NCBI RefSeq assembly: GCF_002234615.1
Contig: NZ_NMQW01000017.1
Coordinates: forward strand, 248,001 to 312,000
Source: Paenibacillus rigui
GTDB lineage: Bacteria; Bacillota; Bacilli; Paenibacillales; NBRC-103111
DNA length: 64,000 nucleotides
Direction: 5' to 3'
Part shown: positions 53,870 to 63,276 of the stretch, in pieces
How positions within the stretch are numbered: position 1 is the first letter of the stretch
Layout: every line of letters begins with the position of its first letter
Program-made: the position numbers and the translations under genes
Notes under the pieces: model-generated
What the model was told of the DNA's origin: nothing
Database searches by the model: none
Seen by the model: only the letters and a program-made list of their open reading frames with translations

Positions 53870-55358
53870 CGAATCGACCCCTTATAGCATCTCTAGCAAC
53901 CTCACGGTCATCAAAATCATGTTTGACCCCCATGATGTCCTGGTAGGTTTCATGGCCTTTGCCTGCAATGAGTACGACATCCAGCGGCCCTGCCTTAGCA
54001 ATCGCGCGTCCGATCGCCACTCTGCGGTCTACAATCGCTTCAAACCGGTCAGGAGCATAGCCGGCTTCGGTTAAACCGGGCAGAATATCCTGCACAATCC
54101 GGGCGGGATCCTCTGTACGCGGGTTATCCGAGGTGACCAAAACATAGTCGCTGTAGGCCGCCGCTACTCTTCCCATCAGAGGCCGCTTCGTCCGATCCCT
54201 GTCGCCGCCGCAGCCGAACACGCAATAGATGCTCCCTTCCGCGAACTGAGCAATGGCAGCAAGTGCATTCTCGAGTCCGTCCGGCGTATGGGCATAGTCA
54301 ACCAGCACAAGAAACGGCTGCCCTGCGTCGACAACCTCCATACGGCCTTCAACGGATTTGACCGACTCAAGACTCGTTTTGATCCCTTCCAATGGAAGAT
54401 TTTCCAGCAGTGCCGCCGTAATAGCTGCTAAAGCATTGTACACATTAAACTTGCCTACAAGCTTCAGGTGAAAATCTAGTTCTCCCCGGAAGGTGACACA
54501 GCGGAAGCTCGTTCCTTTGGAGCTGAACCGAATGCTCTCGGCCCGGACATCCGCGTCGGCGTCAATCCCGTACGTTACAACTTGAGCAGACGTCAGCTTG
54601 GCATAATCAGCCGAAGCCGGCTCATCCGCATTCAGCACCGCGTACCGATGTTCATCCGGGTTACCCGAATAGTCATTGCCGAGCCTGGAGAAAAAGAGTC
54701 CCTTGGCCGCTTGGTAAGCCTCCATCGTCCCATGATAATCCAGATGGTCCTGCGTTAAATTCGTAAAAATTGCCGTACGGAAGCTGCAGCCCTTTACCCG
54801 GCCCAAATCCAAACCGTGGGAGGAAACTTCCATTATACAATAATCGGAGCCAATGTCACGCATCTTCGATAAGTTTTTTTGAAGCTCATGTGCGTCCTGG
54901 GTCGTTCCAATCGTTGCATACGTTTGAGAGCCTATTTTGGTATGCCCCGTACCGATCAGCCCGGTTGTGTGCCCTTGACTTGCAAAAATATGCTCGATCA
55001 GCGTCGTAGTCGTCGTTTTCCCATTCGTCCCCGTCACGCCGATCAGCTTCATGTCGCTGCTCGGATAACCGTACAAATGGCAGGACAACACGGCAAGCGC
55101 GTCCCACGTATCCTTCACAAACAGCTTGGGGGCATCCACATCCACATCATGCTCGACTACAATAGCGGAGGCGCCGTTGCTTACGGCTTGTGCAGCATAC
55201 AGATGCCGGTCTGCTATCCCGGTTTTGCCGGTTACGCAAACAAACAAATCTCCTTGTTTCACCTTTCGGGAATCGATTTCGATCCCCGAAATTTCTATGC
55301 TATCATCACCCAAAATACGGCTGACCGCAAGCTGGGAAGCCAATTCTTTTAACTTCAT
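53862..55358 (-). CDS. murE: UDP-MurNAc-L-Ala-D-Glu--meso-2,6-diaminopimelate ligase
   Basis: MurE (498 aa) adds the third amino acid of the stem peptide. ATP loop: GVTGTNGKTTTTTLIEH near residue 112. The DNPR sequence in VTSDNPRTEDPARIV near 408 is the mark of meso-DAP-adding enzymes, agreeing with the dapH/patA/dapL genes in this window. The usual carbamylated Lys is in the TMEAYQAAKGLFFSRLG region near 220. Overlaps murF by 8 nt; spoVD is 89 nt upstream. Confidence 0.97.
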   Translation of the reverse strand: MKLKELASQLAVSRILGDDSIEISGIEIDSRKVKQGDLFVCVTGKTGIADRHLYAAQAVSNGASAIVVEHDVDVDAPKLFVKDTWDALAVLSCHLYGYPSSDMKLIGVTGTNGKTTTTTLIEHIFASQGHTTGLIGTGHTKIGSQTYATIGTTQDAHELQKNLSKMRDIGSDYCIMEVSSHGLDLGRVKGCSFRTAIFTNLTQDHLDYHGTMEAYQAAKGLFFSRLGNDYSGNPDEHRYAVLNADEPASADYAKLTSAQVVTYGIDADADVRAESIRFSSKGTSFRCVTFRGELDFHLKLVGKFNVYNALAAITAALLENLPLEGIKTSLESVKSVEGRMEVVDAGQPFLVLVDYAHTPDGLENALAAIAQFAEGSIYCVFGCGGDRDRTKRPLMGRVAAAYSDYVLVTSDNPRTEDPARIVQDILPGLTEAGYAPDRFEAIVDRRVAIGRAIAKAGPLDVVLIAGKGHETYQDIMGVKHDFDDREVARDAIRGRFDD

Positions 55359-55447
55359 GGGTTCCCCTCCGTTTTTTACACATGGTATCTATTATGGACA
55401 AAAAAAGCGCCGCTGAAAAGCCTATTTTTTTAAAAACGATGAAAATG

Positions 55448-57388
55448 TTATTTCGGCCCTTCCGGCGTCGGGTCCTTATCCGATAAATAGATCCGGATCG
55501 TCGATCCTTGCTCCACTTTAACTCCCGGTTTCGGCACTTGATTCGTTACATAAGTCCCCACTCCAGACTTGGCCAGCAGGAAATTGGAATTTAAATCCTC
55601 ATATATATCCGTCACGCTCATACCAACCAGGTTAGGAACCTCCACTTGCTTCGGATCTCCGTATACATATTTGCGCTCCAGCTGATCCTTGCGAGGCGGG
55701 ACGTTCATGTAGTGAAGAGCGTCTTCCATAATGCTTTTGACAAGCGGTGCCGCGATCAATCCGCCGAATTGAAGACCTTGCGGATCATCCACAGCTGCAT
55801 AGACAACGACCTTCGGGTCGTCGGCTGGAGCGAAGCCAATGAAGGACACGATATGTTCATCTGCCGAGTATCGCCCGTTAATAACCTTTTGCGCCGTCCC
55901 CGTCTTACCTCCGACACGATAGCCTTCGATAAAGGCATTGCGTCCGGTGCCGTTCGCAACGACACTTTCCAGCGTTTGCCTCACCTGCTTGGACGTCTCT
56001 TCGGAAATAACCTGGCGGACCAGCTCCGGCTTGATCGCCTCCTGCAGCTGCCCCGTCTCCGGGCTGTACCATGCACGGGCCACATGCGGCTTGAACAGCT
56101 TCCCGCCGTTAATCGCTGCGGAAACCGCCGTAACCTGTTGAATCGGAGTAACGGAAACCCCTTGACCGAAGGAGGTTGTAGCCAGCTCCACCGGACCTAC
56201 CCGGTTCAGCTTGAACATGATTCCATTTTCTTCGCCGCCCAAGTCTATCCCCGTCTTCTTGCCGAAGCCAAAGTTGGTGATATAATCGAACAGCTTTTCT
56301 TTGCCTAACCGCTGCCCCATTACAACAAATCCGGGGTTGCAGGAATTTTCGACCACTTGCAAAAAGGTTTCACTGCCATGCCCTCCCCGTTTCCAGCAGC
56401 GAAGTCTCGCCCCTGCTACCTCAATCGCGCCCGGGTCATGGAAGCCTTCATTTAAATTCACTTTTTTCTCTTCCAAAGCTGCTGCAAGCGTAATAATTTT
56501 GAAGGTGGACCCGGGTTCGTATGTCATCCAAATCGGTAAATTGCGATTATACGTTTCCTTCGGGAAATCACGGAAGTTCCCGGGATCGTAGCCCGGCCTC
56601 GCACCCATAGCCAATATTTCACCGTTGTTCGGATCCATCATGATCGCAATCGCATTTTTGGCCTGATACTTCACCATCGCCTGATCCAGTTCACGCTCCA
56701 GCACCGATTGCAAATGGCTGTCGATCGTCAGCTGCAGGTTCATGCCGTCATGAGGCTTTTCATACTTATCCGTGGAGTTAGGCATCGTGCCCCCGTTCGC
56801 CGCAGCCAAATATGAAATATTGCCTCCAATGCCGGTAAGCAGATTGTTGTACTTCAATTCTATGCCCGTCAAGCCTTGATTATCAATGCCGGTGAATCCA
56901 AGAATGTGGGCAGCCAGCCCTCCGAACGGATAGTATCTTTTATTGTCTTCGGCTACAAAAATTCCGGGAAGCTCGAGCGCCCGAATCTCGGCAGCCTTTT
57001 CCATCGTCATTTTACGTCCGGCGGGTTTGATATAGACACTTGATTTCCTCTGTGTAATCATTTGGAAAATAGAGTCTTCCGTCATTTGAAGTGCCGAGGC
57101 CAGCTTCGCCGCAGTTGTTCTGGCATCCTTGATTTGGGCCGGAATGGCCAGAACTGTAGGCGAGCTTATGTTATAGGCTAACTGGACGCCATTGCGGTCC
57201 CAAACCTCTCCTCTTTTTGCTGCAAAAGGAATTTCGCGCCTCCACGATTCCTCCGCCATCTGACTCAGCTCCGGCCCCTTCCATATTTGAACGTACGCGA
57301 GCCGCACGATCAATGCGAAAAACAAGACCGTTCCTATAATCAATGCCGTGAATAGTCGACGACGAACCGTTACATTCGATGCCCTCAT
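55448..57388 (-). CDS. spoVD: Class B penicillin-binding protein SpoVD
   Basis: A 646-residue bitopic transpeptidase. Residues 12-32 span the membrane; a dimerisation domain follows (KRGEVWDRNG near 58); the transpeptidase has EPGSTFK near 297, the SxN triad in ENSCNPG near 355 and KTGTAQ near 492. One C-terminal PASTA domain starts near 585 (VEVPNLVGMSVTDIYEDL). The single PASTA domain and place after pbpB match Bacillus SpoVD, needed for spore cortex with SpoVE. GGAGGGG lies 11 nt before the ATG. Confidence 0.94.
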   Translation of the reverse strand: MRASNVTVRRRLFTALIIGTVLFFALIVRLAYVQIWKGPELSQMAEESWRREIPFAAKRGEVWDRNGVQLAYNISSPTVLAIPAQIKDARTTAAKLASALQMTEDSIFQMITQRKSSVYIKPAGRKMTMEKAAEIRALELPGIFVAEDNKRYYPFGGLAAHILGFTGIDNQGLTGIELKYNNLLTGIGGNISYLAAANGGTMPNSTDKYEKPHDGMNLQLTIDSHLQSVLERELDQAMVKYQAKNAIAIMMDPNNGEILAMGARPGYDPGNFRDFPKETYNRNLPIWMTYEPGSTFKIITLAAALEEKKVNLNEGFHDPGAIEVAGARLRCWKRGGHGSETFLQVVENSCNPGFVVMGQRLGKEKLFDYITNFGFGKKTGIDLGGEENGIMFKLNRVGPVELATTSFGQGVSVTPIQQVTAVSAAINGGKLFKPHVARAWYSPETGQLQEAIKPELVRQVISEETSKQVRQTLESVVANGTGRNAFIEGYRVGGKTGTAQKVINGRYSADEHIVSFIGFAPADDPKVVVYAAVDDPQGLQFGGLIAAPLVKSIMEDALHYMNVPPRKDQLERKYVYGDPKQVEVPNLVGMSVTDIYEDLNSNFLLAKSGVGTYVTNQVPKPGVKVEQGSTIRIYLSDKDPTPEGPK

Positions 57389-57469
57389 GACCGTTCGATC
57401 CCCTCCTGAATAGTTGTCTAGATCGTTTCATATCCAGAATATTCAGGACAACCCGGGGATAGAACAAGC

Positions 57470-59797
57470 TTACCTTGGCGGCTGGGATGCTTTTTTCGCG
57501 TTGCTGTCCGCGTTTTTGCTCGAATCCGAGGTTTTCGCCGCATCCCCCGTTTTAGCAGAGGTCGATTTGTCGGATTTCCCTGTCGAAGCAGGGGGCGCAC
57601 CAGCACTGTCTGTATCTGACTGCAGCAGTTCGTTGTAAGGCTTCAGCTGCAATGTAAGCACTCTCGATTCCCCGTCCCCGGCAAGGGACTGTGAAGCCAC
57701 ATAGCCTTCGCCCGCCGATTGGCATTTCACTTTGATAATCGAGCACACTTCCATCGCTTCCCTTAACGATTTGCCTGTCATATCCGGGATGGAAATGTCC
57801 CCGTTCTCCTGCATGACTACATAAATTCGTTGGGTCGTACCGATTTCAGTACCACTGGCCGGAGATTGGGAGACGATTTTCGAACCTTTGCCGACGCTCT
57901 CCACTTCCACTCCGTACTTATTCATCGTCGTTCTGGCCGTATCCAGCGTTAAGCCTGACAAATCCGGCATGATAGCTTTCGTTTCTTTCTCAGAGGACTT
58001 CATTTGCTGAGCAGATGAAGGTACACCCATGTAACGCAGCGTTTGTGACACAATTTCCTTAAAGGCCGGAGCCGCCACTTCGCCGCCTCGATGGTAGTCC
58101 CCGCCCAAATCCGGTTCGTCCGCAATGATCGTCAGCAAAATTTTCGGATCCTCTACAGGAGCATAGCCGATAAAGGAAATAACCCACTTGCCTTCCGCAT
58201 AGCCTTTGCCCCCAGGCTCAACCTTGTTGGCTGTACCGGTTTTCCCTGCTACCGTATAGCCCTCGATTGCCGCGTTTTTCCCTGTACCGATCGCTTTATC
58301 GCTAACGACCTGCTCCAAATACCCGCCGACGAGCCCTGCCGTTTTCTCCGAAACGACCTGACGAACCACCTTGGGCTCGAACGATTGAATGACTTCCTTC
58401 GTCTTTGGATTGTATATTTCCCTTACAACGTGAGGCCACATCAGCTTGCCGCCGTTGGCAACCGCACCGTAAGCCGCCGTCTGTTGAATAGCCGTTGCAG
58501 TTAAGCCTTGACCGTAGGTGGCCGTTGCAAATTCTGCAGGGTAACGCATATTGATAATACCGGGCACCTCACCAGGCAGGTCAACGCCCGTTTTTGCGCC
58601 GAAGCCGAATTTTTTGATGTACTCCAATAATTTGGGCTGCCCCAGCTTCTCGTAGCCTAGCTTAACGAAAGCGACGTTACTAGATCTTTTTAAGCCTTCC
58701 AGATATGTAATTTGCCCCCAGCCGGATATATTATGGTCATGCAATGTGCGACCCGGAACCTTGATGGAACCGGATTGGTACAGCTCATTCGGATTAAAGA
58801 GATTCTCTTCTATGGTGGCAGCGAGAGTAACCAGCTTGAAGGTTGATCCCGGCTCATATTGGGAAGCAATCGTATTGTTCAGAAAATCACTCTGGTTTTG
58901 GAAGTCCCAGTACTTGTTCGGGTTAAAATTCGGATAGCTGGCCATCCCCAAAATTTCCATCGTCTTCGGATCTGCCGCAATAGCCGTCAAGCTCTTCGGA
59001 TGATACTTATTAAACACCTTTTCCAAGGCGCTCTCTATATAAAATTGGATATTTTTGTCGATCGTCAATTTGACATTATTCCCGTCCACGGCAGGAACAT
59101 AGCTTACTTTGGCATCAGGAAGCTCTACGCCATTGCGGTCCTTTTCATAAGTTAAGGAGCCCGGGGTTCCCTTCAGCACCTCATCAAATTTGGACTCCAT
59201 CCCCAGCTTGGCCTGGCCTTCCTTATCATAGTAGCCCAGCAAGTGAGCGGCCAATTCCCCGCCTGGGTAAAAACGCTTCTGCTCCTTGAGCAAATAGATG
59301 CCGACATTGGTTTTGGTGCCCGTCTGCTTCTTCAAATCTTCCACAAGCAGACGAACTTGATCGGCCACTTCCGCGTCGATTTTCCAGCCCTCATTCCGGA
59401 TTTCAACCTGCGGGTTCGGCTTGGTGTAAGTTTTGGTTAGCCTTGAGAGAATCTTTGCTTCAAGCTCCGCTATGGCAGTCGAATTATCCGAGGTTTTCAA
59501 TATAGCGGCAAGGCCTTTGCTCACTGCATTTTCGAGATGATATTTCTTGATCAGGGTAGGACTCAATGCAATCGTATAAGCAGGCGCATCCTCTGCCAGC
59601 ACTTTATCATTGCGGTCCACGATCGCACCCCGAACGGGCCTGAGAACCTCCTCGGCCTCCCATTTCTCCTGGGCTTTCGCTAGTAATTCCGCTCCTTGAA
59701 CGACCTGGACCCAATACAATCTGCCTACCAAGGCAACAAAAAAGAGGGTGAATACCCCCCCGATTAGCAAAGATCTTAGCTTTATTTTTTTGCTCAT
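57470..59797 (-). CDS. pbpB: Class B penicillin-binding protein 2B
   Basis: PBP2B (775 aa) is the septal transpeptidase. One membrane span near residues 8-28, dimerisation domain with RPVRGAIVDRNDKVLAED near 52, then EPGSTFK near 315, SSN in LKRSSNVAFVKLG near 370 and KTGTAN near 515. Two PASTA domains follow near 620-680 and 690-735 (IMPDLSGLTLDTARTTM, ISIPDMTGKSLREAMEV). The tail of about 35 residues is Ser/Lys/Asp-rich (TSAKTGDAAKTSDSSKN) and is likely disordered. Together with divIB and ftsL it forms the division complex. Confidence 0.95.
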   Translation of the reverse strand: MSKKIKLRSLLIGGVFTLFFVALVGRLYWVQVVQGAELLAKAQEKWEAEEVLRPVRGAIVDRNDKVLAEDAPAYTIALSPTLIKKYHLENAVSKGLAAILKTSDNSTAIAELEAKILSRLTKTYTKPNPQVEIRNEGWKIDAEVADQVRLLVEDLKKQTGTKTNVGIYLLKEQKRFYPGGELAAHLLGYYDKEGQAKLGMESKFDEVLKGTPGSLTYEKDRNGVELPDAKVSYVPAVDGNNVKLTIDKNIQFYIESALEKVFNKYHPKSLTAIAADPKTMEILGMASYPNFNPNKYWDFQNQSDFLNNTIASQYEPGSTFKLVTLAATIEENLFNPNELYQSGSIKVPGRTLHDHNISGWGQITYLEGLKRSSNVAFVKLGYEKLGQPKLLEYIKKFGFGAKTGVDLPGEVPGIINMRYPAEFATATYGQGLTATAIQQTAAYGAVANGGKLMWPHVVREIYNPKTKEVIQSFEPKVVRQVVSEKTAGLVGGYLEQVVSDKAIGTGKNAAIEGYTVAGKTGTANKVEPGGKGYAEGKWVISFIGYAPVEDPKILLTIIADEPDLGGDYHRGGEVAAPAFKEIVSQTLRYMGVPSSAQQMKSSEKETKAIMPDLSGLTLDTARTTMNKYGVEVESVGKGSKIVSQSPASGTEIGTTQRIYVVMQENGDISIPDMTGKSLREAMEVCSIIKVKCQSAGEGYVASQSLAGDGESRVLTLQLKPYNELLQSDTDSAGAPPASTGKSDKSTSAKTGDAAKTSDSSKNADSNAKKASQPPR

Positions 59798-59824
59798 ATG
59801 GTTTTCACTCTCCCAGTCAGATCT

Positions 59825-60256
59825 TTACGGAGTCATTTCCGTTTTTTTCTGGTTGGCAGCCGCTACGGCCGACGAATTATCATTGCTTTTATTCGCTACC
59901 TTGCTGATTTGCTTATCATCAGATGGCCCCATCCCCATCTTTATCGCCTCTTCACGCAATCGATCCGGAGCGGAGAGGGCATCCACTTTACGCTTCAACC
60001 CGCTATTTTCAGCCTGCAGCTTTTGAATTTTGGTTTCCATATCCAATATCTTGGTGTTAATTTCATAAATTTGCGCATAGCGCCAAATAATCAAGCTCGC
60101 TACCACAACGCACACGAGTACCGTGAATAAATAGAAAAGCTTCTCTTGTACAGGGAGCGTTTTATTGCGGTAAACAACCTTCTTCGTTTCTTTCACGCTG
60201 ACTTTCTGACCCGTCTTTTGTTCTACTGCTAAATTTCCGTGAATATATGCAGGCAT
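59825..60256 (-). CDS. ftsL: Cell division protein FtsL
   Basis: FtsL (143 aa) is a small bitopic protein with a basic cytoplasmic start, a span near residues 40-62 (LFYLFTVLVCVVVASLIIW) and an external coiled coil (INTKILDMETKIQKLQAENS). The last 35 residues are polar and low in complexity. AAGGAGGAG precedes the ATG. Sequence is weakly conserved in the family, so the call rests on layout and position between rsmH and pbpB. Confidence 0.9.
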   Translation of the reverse strand: MPAYIHGNLAVEQKTGQKVSVKETKKVVYRNKTLPVQEKLFYLFTVLVCVVVASLIIWRYAQIYEINTKILDMETKIQKLQAENSGLKRKVDALSAPDRLREEAIKMGMGPSDDKQISKVANKSNDNSSAVAAANQKKTEMTP

Positions 60257-60295
60257 TGATCGTTCTCCTCCTTCACCACGCGTAAATTAGACTTA

Positions 60296-61246
60296 CTACA
60301 GCTTCTCGGCAACCCTCAGCTTGGCGGAACGCGCCCGCGGATTAGCCTCAAGCTCTTCCGGACTCGCTTCAATCGGCTTCCGATTGACCAGCTTCACGAT
60401 TCCTTTCTTCCCGCACACACACATAGGAAAATCAGGCGGACACGTACATTTTTCCAAATATTTAGCAAATGTTTGTTTACAAATACGATCCTCAAGCGAA
60501 TGGAAGGTGATCACCGATACTCTTCCACCCGGAGCCAGGCAGCGGATGGACTGCTCCAACGCTTCCTCAAATGCGCCTAGCTCATCATTGACCGCGATGC
60601 GCAGTGCCTGAAAGCTTCGTCGTGCCGGATGGGGTCCGCTTCGCCTCGCGGCAGCCGGAATTCCCTCTTTGATCAATTCGACCAGCTCGCCTGTCTTTTC
60701 AATCGGGCCTTTCGCCCGGGCCGCTACGATTTGAGCAGCAATGCGGCGCGAAAACTTTTCTTCCCCATACTCGAATAAAATTTTCGCAATGTCCTGTTCC
60801 GACCAATGGTTCACAATTTCCCTCGCGGTCAAATCGGCTGTCTGATCCATCCGCATATCCAATTCCGCGTCATGGTGGTAGCTGAACCCGCGTTCCGCTT
60901 CATCTAATTGCGGAGAGGACACGCCAAGATCGAACAAGATCCCATCGACCTGGACTTTACCGTCCTTTACCGCACGAGGCAGCAGCCGCAGCTGCTGTTC
61001 TATTTCGCGAAAGTTACTGCGTACCAGCTTTACTCTATCCATATAGGGCGCCAAGCGGGTTTGCGCATGATTCAATGCGATGTCATCCTGGTCAAAAGCA
61101 ACGAGTAACCCTTGTTCATTCAACCGGGAAGCGATCACCGAGCTATGCCCTGCTCCCCCCAGCGTACAATCCACATACACGCCATTGGGCTTCATATTCA
61201 AGCCATCTACGGCTTCCTCTTTTAGAACGGTAATATGATGAAACAT
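60296..61246 (-). CDS. rsmH: 16S rRNA (cytosine-1402 N4) methyltransferase
   Basis: RsmH/MraW (316 aa) methylates C1402 of 16S rRNA. The SAM site [13 protein letters not shown] is near residue 33, with [22 protein letters not shown] near 104 split around VSSPQLD, and [14 protein letters not shown] near 252. A Cys-rich stretch [16 protein letters not shown] near 278 is usual in Bacillales. CAGGAGG precedes the ATG. It lies second in the mraZ-led operon. Confidence 0.96.
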   Translation of the reverse strand: MFHHITVLKEEAVDGLNMKPNGVYVDCTLGGAGHSSVIASRLNEQGLLVAFDQDDIALNHAQTRLAPYMDRVKLVRSNFREIEQQLRLLPRAVKDGKVQVDGILFDLGVSSPQLDEAERGFSYHHDAELDMRMDQTADLTAREIVNHWSEQDIAKILFEYGEEKFSRRIAAQIVAARAKGPIEKTGELVELIKEGIPAAARRSGPHPARRSFQALRIAVNDELGAFEEALEQSIRCLAPGGRVSVITFHSLEDRICKQTFAKYLEKCTCPPDFPMCVCGKKGIVKLVNRKPIEASPEELEANPRARSAKLRVAEKL

Positions 61247-61281
61247 GATGCACTTCCTCCTGTGTTTGTCATGCGGCTTTT

Positions 61282-61719
61282 CTACAAGTCAAAGTTAAAA
61301 TCCACAAGCTTCTCGGCAATCTCGTTGAACGATTCTTCCGATTGTAAGGAATAGTTTTCCCACATTTGCTTGCTCCAAATCTCAACCCGATTGGAAACCC
61401 CGATGACGACGCAGTCCTTTTCCAATTTGGCATGCTCTATAAGATTGTTAGGCAAGTTCATTCGGCCTTGCTTGTCCAACTCGCATTCCGTTGCACCGGA
61501 GAAGAAAAACCGGGTAAACGCTCGGGCATCGGATTTCATTAACGGAAGAGCCTTCAGCTTCTGCTCCAGCACGCTCCACTCTTCCTTCGGGTACACAAAC
61601 AAGCATTGGTCCAAGCCGCGGGTAACGATGAAGGTCGGTCCAAGGGATTCACGAAATTTAGCCGGCACGATCATACGACCTTTATCATCGATGCTGTGCT
61701 GGTATTCTCCCATGAACAT
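61282..61719 (-). CDS. mraZ: Transcriptional regulator MraZ
   Basis: MraZ (145 aa) has two SpoVT/AbrB-like beta-swapped motifs: [17 protein letters not shown] near residue 8 and [18 protein letters not shown] near 80. It forms a ring that binds repeated DNA boxes upstream of its own operon. The start at 61719 (MFMGEYQH) follows AAGGGGTGAGGG; a frame from 61764 runs through the boxes. Four such boxes lie just upstream, so self-control is likely. Confidence 0.96.
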   Translation of the reverse strand: MFMGEYQHSIDDKGRMIVPAKFRESLGPTFIVTRGLDQCLFVYPKEEWSVLEQKLKALPLMKSDARAFTRFFFSGATECELDKQGRMNLPNNLIEHAKLEKDCVVIGVSNRVEIWSKQMWENYSLQSEESFNEIAEKLVDFNFDL

Positions 61720-61730
61720 ATAGACCCTCA

Positions 61731-61794
61731 CCCCTTTCCACCACTTTACCCCACTTTCCACCACTTGTATAGGTTATATTCTCCACTTAAACAA
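61731..61794 (-). promoter_or_regulatory. mraZ promoter and four MraZ-type direct repeats
   Basis: On the minus strand TTGTTT (61794-61789), 17 nt, TATACA (61771-61766) could be the dcw promoter. Between it and mraZ are four heptamers on a 10-bp period: CAAGTGG (61767), AAAGTGG (61757), AAAGTGG (61747) and AAAGGGG (61737), each followed by 3 nt. This matches the AAAGTG-type boxes known for MraZ. Confidence 0.75.
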
Positions 61795-61819
61795 AAAATC
61801 CTGCATCTATGCAGGATTT
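61790..61819 (-). terminator. Terminator after the DUF4349 gene
   Basis: On the minus strand AAATCCTGCAT (61819-61809) pairs with ATGCAGGATTT (61806-61796) around a 2-nt loop, then TTTG. It overlaps the -35 region of the mraZ promoter. Confidence 0.82.
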
Positions 61820-61830
61820 GATGAAAATTT

Positions 61831-62958
61831 TTAATTTTGTGTTTCACGAGGCCCTTCAGATTTCGACCGGTTCAGCGTTGTTTCAACATTTTCTTCAGAC
61901 AATTTCCTTCGGAGTTCGAGTAATTTCTTTCTCTTGGTTCGACTGAGCAGCCATAAAGGCACCAGTATGACTGCCGCTACTATAGCAACAGGGAGTACAG
62001 CTGCCAAAACAATGACAATCCATTGAAATATCATGGTCAGCACAGCGGCGCTGCCATTTAAAGCTGAAAAAGCTCTCTGAAACAAAGGCCCGTGGTCCTG
62101 TGACTGGATAACCGCGGCAGACCCCAGCTTCTGCGTTAACCTAAGCTCGATTGTAGAGTACGCGACATTTTGCTCCAGATACCGCATCCGCCCTTTGATT
62201 CGTTCAATCTCTTCCTGGGTTTTCCCTAGCTCATTCGAGAATGCAAGCAGCTCATCTGTTTTGGAGGCCTTTTCCATAAAAGCGATCAGCCGGCTCTCCA
62301 CCACTTGTTTGGCCTTCAAGCGTGCGGCCAGGTCGACGAATTCCTCGGACACATCCTGTCCCTGCATGTTTTTATGGGTAGAGGGGTGTATGCTCTCAAG
62401 CTGCCCCAACAAGGAGCTGAAGCCCGAAGCAGGCACCTTAATCACGAAATTGCCATTCTTTTCATAGGTAGTTTCGTTCTCATTGAATTGTAAAATGTAG
62501 CCTCCGGCCTGCTTCACGGCGCTTTCGATTCGTGACTGAGCCTCCGCATATTGGTCCACCTGCATCGTAAGACTCGCTTTGTAAATAATTTTGCGGTCCA
62601 TGGCGCTGTAAGCATCCGGCCCCGCGGCTGAGGCACCGCCATTAAAGCTATCCGCAGGCTTGTTGGCGTCACTCTTCGCCTCCCCCGCCGCAGTTGCAGC
62701 TGCAGTCGCCAGCTGCTCTTTGGCTGCATTGGAACCCTCGGCTGCAGCCTGCGGGGCATCGGACCTGCTCTTCGAATCCGCTATTGCTTTCGCTTGGGCA
62801 CCAGCCGCCTCCTTACTGCTGCTGTCCGCCGCCCCGCAGCCAGAGATGACAGCTGCGAGCAGCGCGAGCATAACCCACATGGTCAGCTTCTTCCTTCGTT
62901 TCACAGCTGCTTTGCTTGCAAGTTTGGCTCGCGAAGCAATTCTTCCTGTCTCTTGCAT
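61831..62958 (-). CDS. DUF4349 membrane lipoprotein
   Basis: A 375-residue protein. A basic N-terminus and hydrophobic stretch end in a lipobox with Cys41 (LLAAVISGCGAA). Next come an Ala/Ser/Lys-rich linker to about residue 115, the DUF4349 domain (MDRKIIYKASLTMQVDQYAEA, VIKVPASGFSSLLGQLESI), a coiled coil (ELGKTQEEIERIKGRMRYLE) and a C-terminal membrane span near 315-345 followed by KRKKLLELRRKL. The layout is standard for DUF4349, which has no firm function. AGGGGGG precedes the ATG. It is a single-gene unit upstream of mraZ. Confidence 0.85.
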   Translation of the reverse strand: MQETGRIASRAKLASKAAVKRRKKLTMWVMLALLAAVISGCGAADSSSKEAAGAQAKAIADSKSRSDAPQAAAEGSNAAKEQLATAAATAAGEAKSDANKPADSFNGGASAAGPDAYSAMDRKIIYKASLTMQVDQYAEAQSRIESAVKQAGGYILQFNENETTYEKNGNFVIKVPASGFSSLLGQLESIHPSTHKNMQGQDVSEEFVDLAARLKAKQVVESRLIAFMEKASKTDELLAFSNELGKTQEEIERIKGRMRYLEQNVAYSTIELRLTQKLGSAAVIQSQDHGPLFQRAFSALNGSAAVLTMIFQWIVIVLAAVLPVAIVAAVILVPLWLLSRTKRKKLLELRRKLSEENVETTLNRSKSEGPRETQN

Positions 62959-63077
62959 ACAATCCCCCCTTTTTATTACCCCAGCACAGCACTCCGACTT
63001 GGAGATGCTACTTTACTAACGTGGGTAAGGATGGGATTGTTGCATGTTATTTACAAATCCCCGAAACTAAAGGGAAA

Positions 63078-63190
63078 CCACTGAAAAACTGGCGGAGTGG
63101 GCGGAATCGTTCTGTAGAAGCGTAAGCGTTCGCCTTTGTCCCCGGATTTTGAAGAACGATCCGTCCATGCAGCCGTAACTTTTTCAGTGG
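63078..63190. repeat. MITE-like inverted-repeat element, copy B (113 bp)
   Basis: The ends are CCACTGAAAAACT and AACTTTTTCAGTGG, near-perfect inverted repeats. The body matches copy A at 15710-15860 in the opposite orientation, including GAATCGTTCTGTAGAAGCGT and the TCCGTCCATGCAGCCGTAAC stretch. It lacks the 50-bp hairpin module of copy A and has about 13 other bases at a nearby point. It lies in the 318-bp gap between the DUF4349 gene and ahcY; the rest of that gap is the ahcY terminator. Confidence 0.8.
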
Positions 63191-63210
63191 CCTCGACTTT
63201 TTAAAGTACG

Positions 63211-63257
63211 AAAAAAAAGCCTCTCCTGCGGCCATTTAAGACCAACAGAAGAGGCTT
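63211..63257 (-). terminator. Terminator after ahcY
   Basis: On the minus strand AAGCCTCT (63257-63250) pairs with AGAGGCTT (63224-63217), followed by TTTTTT. Confidence 0.78.
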
Positions 63258-63276
63258 GCTATAGACGAAGAAACGA

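Noticed and set aside
57389-57469. GAATATT resembling a SigE -35 element before spoVD
   Set aside because: No acceptable CATACAAT-like -10 element lies at 13-15 nt, so a SigE promoter call would be forced.
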